NCBI RefSeq assembly: GCF_021390325.1
Contig: NZ_JAJUWU010000018.1
Span: 1 to 64,000, forward strand
Reading direction: 5' to 3'
Length of the DNA: 64,000 nt
From: Jiella avicenniae
GTDB taxonomy: Bacteria > Pseudomonadota > Alphaproteobacteria > Rhizobiales > Rhizobiaceae
Made by a program: the position numbers and the translations under genes
Part shown: positions 17,527-29,716 of the stretch, one piece after another
Layout of the letters: each line of letters opens with the position of its first letter
Numbering within the stretch: the stretch's first letter is position 1
Notes under the pieces: model-generated
Told to the model about the DNA's origin: nothing
What the model saw: the letters and a program-made list of their open reading frames with translations, nothing else
Databases searched by the model: none

Positions 17527-17946
17527 GATCTATTCTCCGGCCGGTGTGAACGGGACTGCGCGTCAATCTCGCCCCGTTCTGGCAGGAATTGATGAATGTC
17601 ATCTTATCGCGACGCGCCCGCGCCGACATTTGTTGTTCATCGATACAATATAAGACGACTTTACGTTCGCGTCGGTGAAGTGTCGATCCGCATTCCCGAA
17701 GGTCAGCGACGCATTCCACAATCCACTATTGCGGATTGTATATCTTCGACTTGCTATCGGCTGCAGATCCGCGTCACCGTTTCGGCGAGAGACGAAGGGC
17801 GGCGCGTGCCGTCCGCCCGCGCCAGTCGGGGCGGGTGGCGTTGCGGAAGCCGTCACCGCCGACCCGCCGGCGCGAAGTGCCGTCCTGTCGCAGGCTCGCG
17901 AAAGCCTCGAGCCGGAGCCTACCCCGAAGATGCCGCGTCCCGCGGC
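17527..17946. other. Intergenic region upstream of the first chemoreceptor
   Basis: 420 bp without a credible gene. The part at 17580-17760 is relatively AT-rich (for example ATCGATACAATATAAGACG) and presumably holds the promoter of the chemoreceptor gene transcribed leftward. The rest follows the 3-hydroxybutyrate dehydrogenase stop. No terminator with a T-run was recognised. Confidence 0.4.
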
Positions 17947-18735
17947 TCAGGCCATGTACCAGCCGTGGCTCGGCACGATCGACTGGCCGGTCAGAGCGTT
18001 CGACTTGAAGCTCGCCAGGAACAGCGCCACCTCGGCGACGTCCTCCATGGTGGTGAACTCCTGATCCACCGTCTCGCCGAGCATGATCTTGTCGACCACG
18101 TCTTCTTCCGAGATGCCGAGCGACTGCGCCTGTTCGGGGATCTGCTTTTCGACCAGCGGCGTCTTCACGAAGCCGGGGCAGATGGTGTTGGACCTCACGC
18201 CGTGCTTGGCGCCCTCCTTGGCCATGACCCGCGAAAGGCCGAGAATGCCGTGTTTGGCCGCGACATAGGCGGTTTTCAGGGCGGAGGGTTCATGGCTGTG
18301 GACCGAGCCCATGTAGATCAGCGAGCCGGAGTTCCTCGGATACATGTGCTTGACGCAGGCCTTGGTGAGGAGAAACGATCCGTCGAGATGGATCGTCACC
18401 AGCTTGCGGAACTCGGCATAGGGGAATTCCTCGATCGGGTGGACGATCTGGATGCCGGCGTTGGAGACCATCGTGTCGATGCGGCCGTAACGCTCGGCCA
18501 CCTTGTCGACACCCCGATTGACGGCCCCCTCGTCGGTGACGTCCATTTCGACCGCCATGGCGTCGCCGCCCTTCGCCTTGATTTCGGCGACGACCTTTTC
18601 GGCACCGTCGATGTTGATGTCGCAGATCGCCACCTTGCCGCCCTCGCGGACGAACGTTTCGGCGATCGTCCTGCCGATTCCCGAGCTCGCACCGGTCACG
18701 ACGGCGACGTTACCTTCGAGTTGCATGGTCCTCAT
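17947..18735 (-). CDS. 3-hydroxybutyrate dehydrogenase (SDR family)
   Basis: NAD-dependent short-chain dehydrogenase that interconverts 3-hydroxybutyrate and acetoacetate, usually in polyhydroxybutyrate turnover. It has 262 residues. It shows the cofactor motif [12 protein letters not shown] in [16 protein letters not shown], the catalytic Ser in MGSVHSHE and YVAAKHG (Tyr and Lys). The C-terminal region [14 protein letters not shown] and the long [15 protein letters not shown] phrase are characteristic of the bdhA-type group. An ATG at 18726, preceded by GGATGAGG, is an equally possible start. It sits between the two chemoreceptors. Confidence 0.85.
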   Translation of the reverse strand: MRTMQLEGNVAVVTGASSGIGRTIAETFVREGGKVAICDINIDGAEKVVAEIKAKGGDAMAVEMDVTDEGAVNRGVDKVAERYGRIDTMVSNAGIQIVHPIEEFPYAEFRKLVTIHLDGSFLLTKACVKHMYPRNSGSLIYMGSVHSHEPSALKTAYVAAKHGILGLSRVMAKEGAKHGVRSNTICPGFVKTPLVEKQIPEQAQSLGISEEDVVDKIMLGETVDQEFTTMEDVAEVALFLASFKSNALTGQSIVPSHGWYMA

Positions 18736-18890
18736 CCTTTGCTGTTCGCTCCTGCAGCAAATGGACGAGACGAACCGTGGAGCAAGGCCGCCATGGGGAT
18801 CATGAACGCAGTTCGGCCCGCCGAGGCGGGGACGTGATCGTCGGGCACCGTCCCGGCGTTCCGAACGCGCTCGCGGGTCGCCGGCGACGA

Positions 18891-18928
18891 ATGAAAGCGG
18901 GGAGAGCGATCGCCCTCCCCGTTTTCAT
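18891..18928. terminator. Terminator downstream of the second chemoreceptor
   Basis: CGGGGAG pairs with CTCCCCG around the palindromic GCGATCGC, with outer ATGAAA/TTTCAT pairing. The plus strand is followed by TTTT and the minus strand by CTTTCATT. It lies 61 bp past the minus-strand stop at 18989. Confidence 0.7.
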
Positions 18929-18988
18929 CTCAGCAAGGTCTGCGCCGTGCCGCGCGGCCGGTTTCGGCCGCCCGCCAACGCTGACGGA

Positions 18989-21373
<2,385 letters not shown>

Positions 21374-23245
21374 TCAGTACACCCGCTTCTTGGGCTCGAT
21401 GTATTCGATCTGGTTCGACAAGGTGTAGGTGTGGACCGGCCGATCCTCCAGCGTCACGGTCTTGCCGACCGTGTCGCAAAAGGACAGCGTGTGCTTCATC
21501 CAGTTGGCGTCGTCCCGGTCGGGGAAGTCCTCGCGGGCATGGGCGCCGCGGGATTCGGTGCGGTTTCGCGCCGAGTCCATCGTCACCACCGCCTGGGCGA
21601 TGAGGTTGTCGTATTCCATCGTCTCGACGAGGTCGGTGTTCCAGATCAGCGAGCGGTCGGTGACGCGGATGTCGTCCGAGGCCTTCCAGACGTCGTGGAT
21701 CTTGTGATGGCCTTCCTCGAGGATCTCGCCGGTACGGAAGACCGCGCAGTTCGACTGCATGGTCCGCTGCATGTTGTCGCGCAGCTGCGCCGTCGGCGTC
21801 GAGCCGTCGGCGTAGCGGAAGCGGTCGAGACGGGCGAGCGCGTTGTCGCCGGCGCCGGCCGGCAGGTCCGGCTGGCTCTCGCCGGCCGATACCGTCTCGG
21901 CGCAGCGCAGGGCGGCGGCCCGGCCGAAGACGACGAGGTCGATCAGCGAGTTGGAGCCGAGGCGGTTCGCGCCGTGCACCGAAACGCAGCCGGCTTCGCC
22001 GACCGCCATCAGGCCGGGCACGACCGCGTCCGGATCGCCGTCCTTCTTGGTCAGCACCTCGCCGTGGAAGTTCGTCGGGATCCCGCCCATGTTGTAATGG
22101 ACCGTCGGCAGCACCGGGATCGGCTCCTTGGTGACGTCGACGCCCGCGAAGATCCGCGCCGACTCCGAGATGCCGGGCAGGCGCTCGTGCAGCACGGCCG
22201 GGTCGAGATGGTCGAGATGCAGGAAGATGTGGTCGCCGTCCTTGCCGACGCCGCGACCCTCGCGGATTTCCATCGTCATCGAGCGGGAGACGACGTCGCG
22301 CGAGGCGAGATCCTTGGCCGAGGGGGCGTAGCGTTCCATGAAGCGCTCGCCCTCGGAATTGGTCAGATATCCGCCCTCGCCGCGGGCCCCCTCGGTGATC
22401 AGGCAGCCGGCGCCGTAGATGCCGGTCGGATGAAACTGGACGAATTCCATGTCCTGCAGCGGCAAGCCGGCGCGCAGCACCATCCCGCCGCCGTCGCCGG
22501 TGCAGGTGTGGGCCGAAGTTGCGGAGAAATAGGCGCGGCCATAGCCGCCGGTGGCCAGAATCGTCTTCTTGGCGCGGAAGCGGTGGATCGTGCCGTCGTC
22601 GAGGCAGAGCGCCACGACGCCGCGGCAGGCGCCTTCCTCGTCCATGATCAGGTCGATGGCGAAATATTCGATGTAGAATTCGGTCGCATGGCGCAGCGAC
22701 TGGCCGTAGAGCGTGTGGAGGATGGCGTGGCCGGTGCGGTCGGCGGCGGCGCAGGTGCGCTGGGCGGCCGGCCCCTGGCCGAACTCGGTGGTCATGCCGC
22801 CGAAGGGCCGCTGATAGATCCGGCCGTCTTCCGTCCGGGAGAACGGCACGCCGAAATGCTCGAGCTCGTAGACCGCCTGGGGCGCGTTGCGCACCAGATA
22901 TTCGATGGCGTCCTGATCGCCCAGCCAGTCCGACCCCTTGACGGTGTCGTACATGTGCCAGCGCCAGTCGTCCTTGCCCATGTTGCCGAGCGAGGCGGCG
23001 ACGCCGCCCTGGGCGGCCACGGTGTGGGAACGGGTCGGGAAGACCTTGGTGATGCAGGCGGTCTTCAGCCCGGCCTGGGCCGCGCCGAGGGTGGCGCGAA
23101 GTCCGGCGCCGCCGGCGCCGACCACCACCACGTCGAAGGTGTGGTCGACGAAGCCGTAGGCCTTGCCGTTCCGGGCGGGGGCGGTGCGGTGCGGCTGGCC
23201 CGAACCGTTCGTGGCCGTGCCGTTGTGGGTCGCGTTCTCAGCCAT
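21374..23245 (-). CDS. sdhA: Succinate dehydrogenase flavoprotein subunit SdhA
   Basis: Catalytic FAD subunit of complex II; oxidises succinate to fumarate. It has 623 residues. The FAD-binding [21 protein letters not shown] is near residue 38, followed by the covalent flavin His74 in [11 protein letters not shown]. The active-site region [21 protein letters not shown] and the conserved C-terminal [23 protein letters not shown] are present. A charged N-terminal extension of about 30 residues ([18 protein letters not shown]) is longer than usual. It follows sdhD by 3 bp. No sdhB follows. Confidence 0.97.
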   Translation of the reverse strand: MAENATHNGTATNGSGQPHRTAPARNGKAYGFVDHTFDVVVVGAGGAGLRATLGAAQAGLKTACITKVFPTRSHTVAAQGGVAASLGNMGKDDWRWHMYDTVKGSDWLGDQDAIEYLVRNAPQAVYELEHFGVPFSRTEDGRIYQRPFGGMTTEFGQGPAAQRTCAAADRTGHAILHTLYGQSLRHATEFYIEYFAIDLIMDEEGACRGVVALCLDDGTIHRFRAKKTILATGGYGRAYFSATSAHTCTGDGGGMVLRAGLPLQDMEFVQFHPTGIYGAGCLITEGARGEGGYLTNSEGERFMERYAPSAKDLASRDVVSRSMTMEIREGRGVGKDGDHIFLHLDHLDPAVLHERLPGISESARIFAGVDVTKEPIPVLPTVHYNMGGIPTNFHGEVLTKKDGDPDAVVPGLMAVGEAGCVSVHGANRLGSNSLIDLVVFGRAAALRCAETVSAGESQPDLPAGAGDNALARLDRFRYADGSTPTAQLRDNMQRTMQSNCAVFRTGEILEEGHHKIHDVWKASDDIRVTDRSLIWNTDLVETMEYDNLIAQAVVTMDSARNRTESRGAHAREDFPDRDDANWMKHTLSFCDTVGKTVTLEDRPVHTYTLSNQIEYIEPKKRVY

Positions 23246-23248
23246 CGC

Positions 23249-23626
23249 TCAGACTCCGAAGCTCATCTTGACGATCGCAAACAGGCATGCGGCAGCCACG
23301 GCGATCGCAAAGAAGGTGTTGAGGATGAGGAGCGGCAGCTTGGCCGCGCCGTGGATGTAGTCCTCGATGATGACCTGCATGCCGAGTTTCATGTGGATCG
23401 TCGCCGAGACGACCATCAGGGCCATGAGAATGCCGACGAAGGGATTGGCGAAGGCCGCCCGCACCCCCTCGTAGCTTTCGTTCATCAGCGTCAGGAGGAG
23501 GATCACGAAACAGGTGATCAGGACGGCGTTGGCCAGCGCGGTCAGCCGCTGCTGCCAGAAATGCTCGGTGCCGCCGGCAGCGCCGAGGCCGCGGACGCGG
23601 CGAAGCGGGGTTCTGAAGTCGCTCAT
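23249..23626 (-). CDS. sdhD: Succinate dehydrogenase membrane anchor SdhD
   Basis: Hydrophobic membrane anchor that shares haem b and the quinone site with SdhC. From the ATG at 23626 it has 125 residues and three membrane segments at about 32-48, 62-79 and 99-119. The phrase MVVSATIHMKLGMQVIIEDYIHG holds the haem-ligand His and the conserved EDY near the quinone site. AAGGGG lies upstream. It follows sdhC by 14 bp and precedes sdhA by 3 bp. Confidence 0.93.
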   Translation of the reverse strand: MSDFRTPLRRVRGLGAAGGTEHFWQQRLTALANAVLITCFVILLLTLMNESYEGVRAAFANPFVGILMALMVVSATIHMKLGMQVIIEDYIHGAAKLPLLILNTFFAIAVAAACLFAIVKMSFGV

Positions 23627-23640
23627 GGATGGTGCCCCTT

Positions 23641-24033
23641 TCAGCCGAAGATCAGGATGCCGAGCCACAGGACGACGGTGATCGTCACGGAGCCGACCAG
23701 CGTCGCCACGGCGAGCTTGGTCGAGGTTTCCTTGGAATCGGCATGGCCCATGTCCCAGGCGAAGTGGCGCAGGCCGCCGAGCATGTGGTGGACGAGCGCC
23801 CAGGTGTAGCCGAAGAGCACGAGTTGGCCGATGAACGAGCCGAACACCGCAGAGGCCGTGGAGAAGGCATCCGGCCCGCTCGCCGCGGCGACCAGCCACC
23901 AGACGAGCAGCAGCGTGCCGACATAGAGCGCGCCGCCGGTGATGCGGTGGACGATCGACATCGCCATGGTGGGGCTGAAGCGATAGATGCTCAGATGCGG
24001 CGAGAGCGGCCGCGCGGATTTGACGTCGGACAT
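23641..24033 (-). CDS. sdhC: Succinate dehydrogenase cytochrome b556 subunit SdhC
   Basis: Membrane anchor of complex II. From the ATG at 24033 it has 130 residues and three spans. The family signature RPLSPHLSIYRFSPTMAMSIVHRITG covers the quinone site (Ser, Arg), and HHMLGGLRHFAWDMGH holds the axial haem His. AGGAAGG about 6 nt upstream supports this start over ATG 24051. First gene of the sdhC-sdhD-sdhA unit. Confidence 0.95.
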   Translation of the reverse strand: MSDVKSARPLSPHLSIYRFSPTMAMSIVHRITGGALYVGTLLLVWWLVAAASGPDAFSTASAVFGSFIGQLVLFGYTWALVHHMLGGLRHFAWDMGHADSKETSTKLAVATLVGSVTITVVLWLGILIFG

Positions 24034-24179
24034 CGGTGCCTTCCTGTCCATGCTTTCGGCCGGACGAAGCCCTCCTCGGGGTCGAGCGGGGCGGCGAGCG
24101 GCCAATGGAAGCCTTCTAAAAGGACGATCGCCCGTTTGAAAGCAAGCCTTTCGCCGCAGTTGCGAAAAGAACCGCGAGG

Positions 24180-24193
24180 CTTAATCGATTAAG
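24180..24193. promoter_or_regulatory. 14-bp palindrome upstream of sdhC
   Basis: CTTAATCGATTAAG is a perfect palindrome in the 243-bp gap between the GNAT stop and sdhC, about 147 bp before the sdhC start. It does not fit CtrA (spacing of 4, not 7). It may be an operator of the sdh promoter; the binding protein is unknown. Confidence 0.35.
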
Positions 24194-24276
24194 CGTTCGT
24201 CCGTCGATCGGCGGGTGGCCGGCGAACGTCGGATCGGCGGCGATCCGCGCGCTCTCGCAAGGGCTGGATCTGCGAA

Positions 24277-24771
24277 TCACTTCACGTCGGGCTCGCGGTC
24301 GACGAAGCGGACGACGTAGCTCGCCCAGTCGGCCGGTTCGGCGACCTTTTCATAGAGCCGGCGCCCGGTTCCCGGATTGCGCGGCGCGTGCAGCACGAGC
24401 TTCGACCAGCCCCTGCCGTCGGCCTCTTCGGCGAGGACGTCGACCATCGCCTTGGCGATGCCCTTGCGGCGGTGGCGGTGGTCGACGAAGATGTGGTCGG
24501 CAAGGCCCGACCGCATGCCGGTCCACACGTCCGGGATGTCGTAGAAGATGATGAAGCCGACGAGCGCGCCGTCGAGCCGGGCCCCGAGGATCTCGGCCGT
24601 GCGGTCCTGCAGCAGCTTCTCGGCGTAAAAGGCGTCGGGCGAGCCGGGCGGGCCGCGAAACAGCGACTGGTTGTAGGCGGCGATCAACGGCGCGAGATCG
24701 CGCGCATCGGCGAGCGTCAACCCTTTGATGTCGATGTCCGGCGCTGGCGCGCTGTCGCCGATCTTTTCCAT
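24277..24771 (-). CDS. GNAT-family N-acetyltransferase
   Basis: A 164-residue acetyltransferase of the type related to spermidine/diamine acetyltransferases. It has LADARDLAPLIAAYNQSLF near the N-terminus, the acetyl-CoA motif IFVDHRHRRKGIAKAMVD (R/Q-xx-G-x-G/A) and ARNPGTGRRLYEKVA near the end. The ATG at 24771 is preferred to an upstream GTG at 24801. The substrate is unknown. It stands alone between the RND pump gene and sdhC. Confidence 0.82.
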   Translation of the reverse strand: MEKIGDSAPAPDIDIKGLTLADARDLAPLIAAYNQSLFRGPPGSPDAFYAEKLLQDRTAEILGARLDGALVGFIIFYDIPDVWTGMRSGLADHIFVDHRHRRKGIAKAMVDVLAEEADGRGWSKLVLHAPRNPGTGRRLYEKVAEPADWASYVVRFVDREPDVK

Positions 24772-24859
24772 GGGGCGAGCTTGTCCACGCGATCGCGGCA
24801 CCGGTCAAGAGGCGAGCCAGCGCCTTTTACGAGGCAGACGGGCGCAGCACTCGCCCGCT

Positions 24860-27800
24860 TCATTCGGCCGCGTGGGGATAGCGGCTCGGGCTTCCGCCCT
24901 CGTCCTCGTCCCGCACCTTGGTCGTGCCGATCTGGTAGATCGCCGGCGGACCGTAGACGAATGTGGAACCGGGCCCCGCGACCGGCATGGGCCCGGCCGG
25001 ATGCGGCCAGGGCATGACCGTGGCGCCTCCATGGGCCGGAACGACGGCCGTGCCGGTCCCCTCATGCGGCTGGTTGGGCGACAAGAGCCAGCGGAACAGC
25101 CGGCCGGTGACGTGGCTGAGATCGTCCATCAGCGTGTAGATCGACGGAATCAGCACCAGCGACAGGACCGTCGAAACGAGCAGGCCGCCGATCACCGCGA
25201 TCGCCATCGGCGCGCGGAACTCGCCGCCCTCGCCCGTCGCCATCGCCGCCGGCAGCATGCCCGCGGCCATGGCCAGCGTCGTCATGATGATCGGCCGGGC
25301 GCGCTTGGCGCCGGCGTCGATGATCGCCTCGGTCTGGCTCATGCCGTGCTTTTCGCGCTCGACGGCGAAGTCGACGAGCATGATCGTGTTCTTGGTGACG
25401 ATGCCCATCAGCATCAGGATGCCGATGACGACCGGCATCGAAACCGCCGTGTGCGTCAGAAGCAGAGCGCCGATGACGCCGGCCACCGACAGGGGCAGCG
25501 CCGCGAGGATGGTGATCGGCACGAAGAACGAGCCGAACAGGAGGATCAGCACGACCAGCACCATCATGATGCCGGCCACCATCGCCGAGGCGAAGCCGGC
25601 GAAGACCTCGCCCTGGATCTCGGCGTCGCCGACCTCCTGCAGGCGGACGCCCGCCGGCATGTTCTTCACCGCCGGCAGTTCGGCGATGCGCGCCGAGCCC
25701 TGGCCGATCTCGTAGCCCGGCGCCATCGAGGTGCCGACCTTGACCAGCCGGTCCCGGTCGTAGCGGTCGATGGTCGAGGGCCCGCGACCGAAGCCGATCT
25801 CGGCGACGGTCTCGAGCGGCACGGCCGCCCCGGACGCGGTGTTGACCTTCAGGTTGCGGATGGTGGCGAGATCGGCGCGGGCGTCTTCCTCCAGCTCGAC
25901 GCGGATCGGGATCTGCCGGGTACCGAGATTGAACTTGGCGAGATTGGCGCCGACGTCGCCGATGGTCGCCACCCGCACCGTCTGGGAGATCTGGTCGGCG
26001 GTGACGCCGAGATCGGCGGCGACGTCGAAGCGCGGGGTGATGCGGATTTCCGGCCGGGCGAAGGAGGCCATGGCCGAGGGACTGGCGAACATCGGGTCCT
26101 TGCGCATCTGCGATTCGAGTTTCGCCGCGACCTCCGAGACCTTCTCCCCGTCGTCGCCGAGAATGCCGACGGAGAGTTCGCGCTCGCCGCGGTCGTTGAC
26201 GTAGAAGGCCCGGACGTCGGGAATGGCGGCGAGCTTTGCCGCGATGATCGGCTCGAGATCGCCCTGGCTGCGCGTGCGCTCGTGCTTTCTCAGAAGGTTG
26301 ACGGTCAGCGCGGCGCGGCGCACTTCGAGCGTGCCGGTCGGGCTCGACCCGCCGATCACGAGAACGCTTCTGACCTCGGGCAGTTCGCGGATCGATTCCA
26401 CCGCTTCGTCGGTGATCCCCCGGGTGGTCTCGAGGGTCGAGCCGGGCGGCAGTTCCAGCGACACGACGATGCGCGATGCGTCCTCCTTCGGAATGAAGCC
26501 CGTCGGCAGAAACTGGATCGCGTAGATCGAGCCGGCGAAGATCCCGAGGCCGACGGCGAGCGTCACCCAGCGCATGCCGAAGGGAAACCGCAGGAGCCGC
26601 CGCTTGCCGTCCTCGCCCTTGCGCCAGAACGGCGTCGGGATGCGGAAGACGTGCAGAGTGCCGCGCAGGAACCCGGTATAGGCGCGGGTCAACGGCCCGA
26701 CCTTGCCTTCGGGAGCGTGCGGCATGGCGAGGTAGGCGAGCACGGCGGCGAGGCCGAACAGGCCGGCGGCGAGAAGCGCCGCATCCTCACGCGCCGTCAC
26801 GAAGTCCATCGCCGGCAGATCGGCGGCGAGCGGCTGGACGAGGTTGCGCAGGGCGGAATCCGCGCCGAGGTCGGGCAGCACGGCGAGTGTGTAGAGCGCC
26901 GCGGCGCCGACCGCCCACAACGGGATGAACCACAGGAGCCTCGTCAGAAACAGCCGCCAGAAGCCCGGCCCGTCGTGGCGATGGGGCTTGAAGAAATAGG
27001 CCGCGAGCATCGGCGTGATCAGGCGCGCGACGAGCAGCGAGAAGAACACCGCGATCGCGACCGTCAGGCCGAACTGCTTGAAATACTGGCCGGCGATGCC
27101 GCCCATGAACGACACCGGCGCGAACACCGCCATGATCGTCGCGGTGATGGCGATGACCGCGAGGCCGATCTCGTCGGCCGCCTCCATCGAGGCCCTGTAG
27201 GGCGGCTTGCCCATCGACATGTGGCGCTCGATGTTCTCGATCTCGACGATGGCGTCGTCGACGAGAATGCCGGTGACCAGCGTGATGGCGAGCAGGCTGA
27301 CGAGGTTCAGCGAAAAGCCCATCAGGTCCATCAGGCCGAAGGTCGGGATGGCCGCGAGCGGCAGGGTGATCGCCGCGACGAGGGTGGCGCGCCAGTCGCG
27401 CAGGAAGAACAGGACGACGATGACGGCGAGGATCGCGCCCTCTGCCAGCGTCTCCATGGCCGATTCGTAGTTGCCGTAGGTGTAGGTGACGCTGTCGTCG
27501 ATCTTGGCGAAGGACACGTCCGGATGTTCGACGCCGAGCTCGGCGATCCGTTCCGCCGCGGTGTCGGCGACGGTCGTATCGCTCGCCCCCTTGGCGCGGT
27601 AGATCGAGAAGGCGACGACGGGTTCGCCGTCGAGACGCGCGAAGGAGCGCGGCTCCTCCCAGCTGTCGACCACCTCGCCGAGGTCGGCGAGCTTGGCCTC
27701 GCGCCCGCCCGGCAGCGCGATGCGGGTCGCGGCGAGGCCGGAGACGGTGTCGGCCGAGGCGAGCGTGCGGATCGCCTGTTCCTGACCGCCGAAGTCGCCG

Positions 27801-28459
27801 CGCCCGCCGGACAGGTCGACGTTGGTCGAGCGAAGCTGCTCGTTGATCGTCGCCGCCGTGACGCCGAGCGCCGCCAGCCGGTCGGGATCGAGCCGCACCT
27901 GGATCTCGCGTTCGACGCCGCCCATGCGCTCGACCCGGCCGACGCCCTTCAGGCCCTGCAGCGCGCGGACCACCGTGTCGTCGACGAACCAGGAGAGCTG
28001 CTCCGGCGTCATGCCGGGCGAGGATGCCGCATAGGTGACGATCGACTGGTTCTCGACCTCGATGCGCTGGACGATCGGCTCGTCGACCGAGCGCGGCAGG
28101 TCCATGCGGATCTTGGCGATGGCGTCCTTGACGTCGTTGACCGCCCGGTCGGTGTCGATCTCGAGACGGAATTCGGCCGCCGTCACCGACTGGCCGTCGG
28201 TGATCGTCGAGGTGATGTGCTTGACGCCCGAGACGCCGGCGATCGCGTCCTCGACGCGCTTCGTCACCTGGGTCTCGAGTTCCGACGGCGCCGCGCCGGA
28301 CTGGGTGATGGCGACGGAGACCACAGGCACGTCGATGTTCGGAAAGCGGGTGATCGGCAGGGCGAAGAAGCTGTAGAGCCCGAGCGCGATCAGCACCACG
28401 AAGAGCAGGATCGGCGGAACCGGGTGGCGGATCGCCCAGCCGGAGATGTTGAAGTTCAT
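24860..28459 (-). CDS. RND-family efflux transporter, enlarged
   Basis: Proton-driven inner-membrane pump of the HAE-type RND family; exports hydrophobic compounds with its adaptor (28456-29676) and an outer-membrane channel encoded elsewhere. It has 1199 residues against a usual 1020-1060. The family hallmarks are PITRFPNIDVPVVSV, the proton-relay pair in GILVDDAIVEIEN (Asp401, Asp402), FLPTGFIPKED after TM7 and GIVTKNTIMLVDFA in the second half. The extra length lies mainly at about residues 500-590, after TM6, and carries two additional hydrophobic segments (about 501-527 and 558-579). The C-terminal tail is Pro/Gly-rich. It overlaps the adaptor gene by four bases. Confidence 0.93.
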   Translation of the reverse strand: MNFNISGWAIRHPVPPILLFVVLIALGLYSFFALPITRFPNIDVPVVSVAITQSGAAPSELETQVTKRVEDAIAGVSGVKHITSTITDGQSVTAAEFRLEIDTDRAVNDVKDAIAKIRMDLPRSVDEPIVQRIEVENQSIVTYAASSPGMTPEQLSWFVDDTVVRALQGLKGVGRVERMGGVEREIQVRLDPDRLAALGVTAATINEQLRSTNVDLSGGRGDFGGQEQAIRTLASADTVSGLAATRIALPGGREAKLADLGEVVDSWEEPRSFARLDGEPVVAFSIYRAKGASDTTVADTAAERIAELGVEHPDVSFAKIDDSVTYTYGNYESAMETLAEGAILAVIVVLFFLRDWRATLVAAITLPLAAIPTFGLMDLMGFSLNLVSLLAITLVTGILVDDAIVEIENIERHMSMGKPPYRASMEAADEIGLAVIAITATIMAVFAPVSFMGGIAGQYFKQFGLTVAIAVFFSLLVARLITPMLAAYFFKPHRHDGPGFWRLFLTRLLWFIPLWAVGAAALYTLAVLPDLGADSALRNLVQPLAADLPAMDFVTAREDAALLAAGLFGLAAVLAYLAMPHAPEGKVGPLTRAYTGFLRGTLHVFRIPTPFWRKGEDGKRRLLRFPFGMRWVTLAVGLGIFAGSIYAIQFLPTGFIPKEDASRIVVSLELPPGSTLETTRGITDEAVESIRELPEVRSVLVIGGSSPTGTLEVRRAALTVNLLRKHERTRSQGDLEPIIAAKLAAIPDVRAFYVNDRGERELSVGILGDDGEKVSEVAAKLESQMRKDPMFASPSAMASFARPEIRITPRFDVAADLGVTADQISQTVRVATIGDVGANLAKFNLGTRQIPIRVELEEDARADLATIRNLKVNTASGAAVPLETVAEIGFGRGPSTIDRYDRDRLVKVGTSMAPGYEIGQGSARIAELPAVKNMPAGVRLQEVGDAEIQGEVFAGFASAMVAGIMMVLVVLILLFGSFFVPITILAALPLSVAGVIGALLLTHTAVSMPVVIGILMLMGIVTKNTIMLVDFAVEREKHGMSQTEAIIDAGAKRARPIIMTTLAMAAGMLPAAMATGEGGEFRAPMAIAVIGGLLVSTVLSLVLIPSIYTLMDDLSHVTGRLFRWLLSPNQPHEGTGTAVVPAHGGATVMPWPHPAGPMPVAGPGSTFVYGPPAIYQIGTTKVRDEDEGGSPSRYPHAAE

Positions 28460-29676
28460 CGCTCGCCCCCGCTCTCGGCCATCTTCACCGGCGTCACGCT
28501 GTCGCCGTCGCGCACGAAGGCGCCGGCCGTCGCGACCACGGTCTCGCCCGCCGAAACGCCTTCGCGGATCTCGACGGTATCGGCGGTGGTGAGGCCGAGG
28601 TCGACTTCGCGCCGCTTCACCACGCCGTTCTCCACCACCTGGACGACGGCGTCCTCGCCCTCGAAGACGACGGCCGTGCGCGGCACCAGCACGCCGTCGT
28701 GCCGGGCGACCTCGATGACGCCTCTGGCGAATGCGCCGCTATGGAGGCCGTCAGCGTCCTTCGGCAGCGCGATGTCGACGGTGCCGAGCCGCGTCGCCTG
28801 GTCGACCCGCGGCGAGATCAGCCGGATCGTTCCGGTCACCGGCTCGCGCCGCCCGGCGAGATGCACCTTGACCGGCTGACCGTCGTCGAGCCGCGCCAGA
28901 ACCGTTTCCGAAACGGAAGCTTCGAGTTCGATCAGCCCGTCGCGGGCGATTTCGAACAGGCTGCCGGAGCCCGCCGAGACGATCGCTCCGAGCCTTGCAT
29001 CGCGCGACAGGACGAGCCCGGCGGTCGGTGCCTTGATCTCGGCCTTCGACTTTCTCAGGAGCCACTGGTCGCGCTGGGCGATCTGGGCGGCCTCGTCGGC
29101 CTTTGCCACGGCGAGGCCCTGCTCGGCGGCGCTCAGCCGCGCCCTCGCGCTCGACGCGGCGGCGATCCGCTGGTCGAGCACGTCCTGGCCGATGATGCCC
29201 TTCTTGGCCAGCGGCCGCGAGCGATCGAGGGCGGCGCTCGCTTCCGTCACGGCGGACTGCGCTTCGGCGATCTGGGCTTCGGCCTGGGCGATCGCCGCCT
29301 CGGCCCGCTCGATCTGGGCGGCGTTGAGCTCGATGTTGGAATCGATCATGTCGGTTTCCAGCCGGGCCAGAACCGCGCCCTTCTCGACCTCGTCGCCTTC
29401 GTCGGCCGCAAGGTCGACGATCCTGAGGCCGTCGACGTCGGCACCGACGGACACCGTCTCGCGCGGCATCAAGGTGCCGGTGACGTCGACGGTCTCGACG
29501 ATCTCGCCCGTCCTGGCGGCGATCACCGAAATGCTCGGCGGCTTCGGCGCGCCCGTCGTGGCGGCGGGCTCCTGTGCAAGGGCGGAAAACGGCAGCGTCC
29601 CGGCGATGATCGCCGCGGCGACGAGGCCGAAACGGCTGCGCTGGGTGATCGACGGATTTTGCTCGGTTGCAGGCAT
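28456..29676 (-). CDS. RND efflux periplasmic adaptor (membrane fusion protein)
   Basis: Links the RND pump to an outer-membrane channel. From the ATG at 29676 it has 406 residues: a signal peptide ending FSALAQEP, a lipoyl-like half (VDVTGTLMPRETVSVGADVDGLRI), an Ala/Glu-rich coiled-coil hairpin at about 110-190 (IERAEAAIAQAEAQIAEA), the second lipoyl half (IKAPTAGLVLSRDARLGAIVSAG) and beta-barrel and membrane-proximal domains. A GTG at 29715 would lengthen it and lies 2 bp past the TetR stop. It is co-transcribed with tetR and the pump. Confidence 0.92.
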   Translation of the reverse strand: MPATEQNPSITQRSRFGLVAAAIIAGTLPFSALAQEPAATTGAPKPPSISVIAARTGEIVETVDVTGTLMPRETVSVGADVDGLRIVDLAADEGDEVEKGAVLARLETDMIDSNIELNAAQIERAEAAIAQAEAQIAEAQSAVTEASAALDRSRPLAKKGIIGQDVLDQRIAAASSARARLSAAEQGLAVAKADEAAQIAQRDQWLLRKSKAEIKAPTAGLVLSRDARLGAIVSAGSGSLFEIARDGLIELEASVSETVLARLDDGQPVKVHLAGRREPVTGTIRLISPRVDQATRLGTVDIALPKDADGLHSGAFARGVIEVARHDGVLVPRTAVVFEGEDAVVQVVENGVVKRREVDLGLTTADTVEIREGVSAGETVVATAGAFVRDGDSVTPVKMAESGGER

Positions 29677-29716
29677 CGTCGTCTTCTCTTCAGGGCGGCG
29701 AAAGAACACGGCCACG

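Noticed and set aside
24180-24193. CtrA site in the sdh upstream region
   Set aside because: TTAA half sites are separated by 4 bp, not the 7 required.
24725-28879. Very long open frame antisense to the RND pump gene
   Set aside because: It is the GC-driven shadow of a coding strand: Arg/Asp/Gly-rich, no domain, no start signal, while the opposite strand has full RND signatures.
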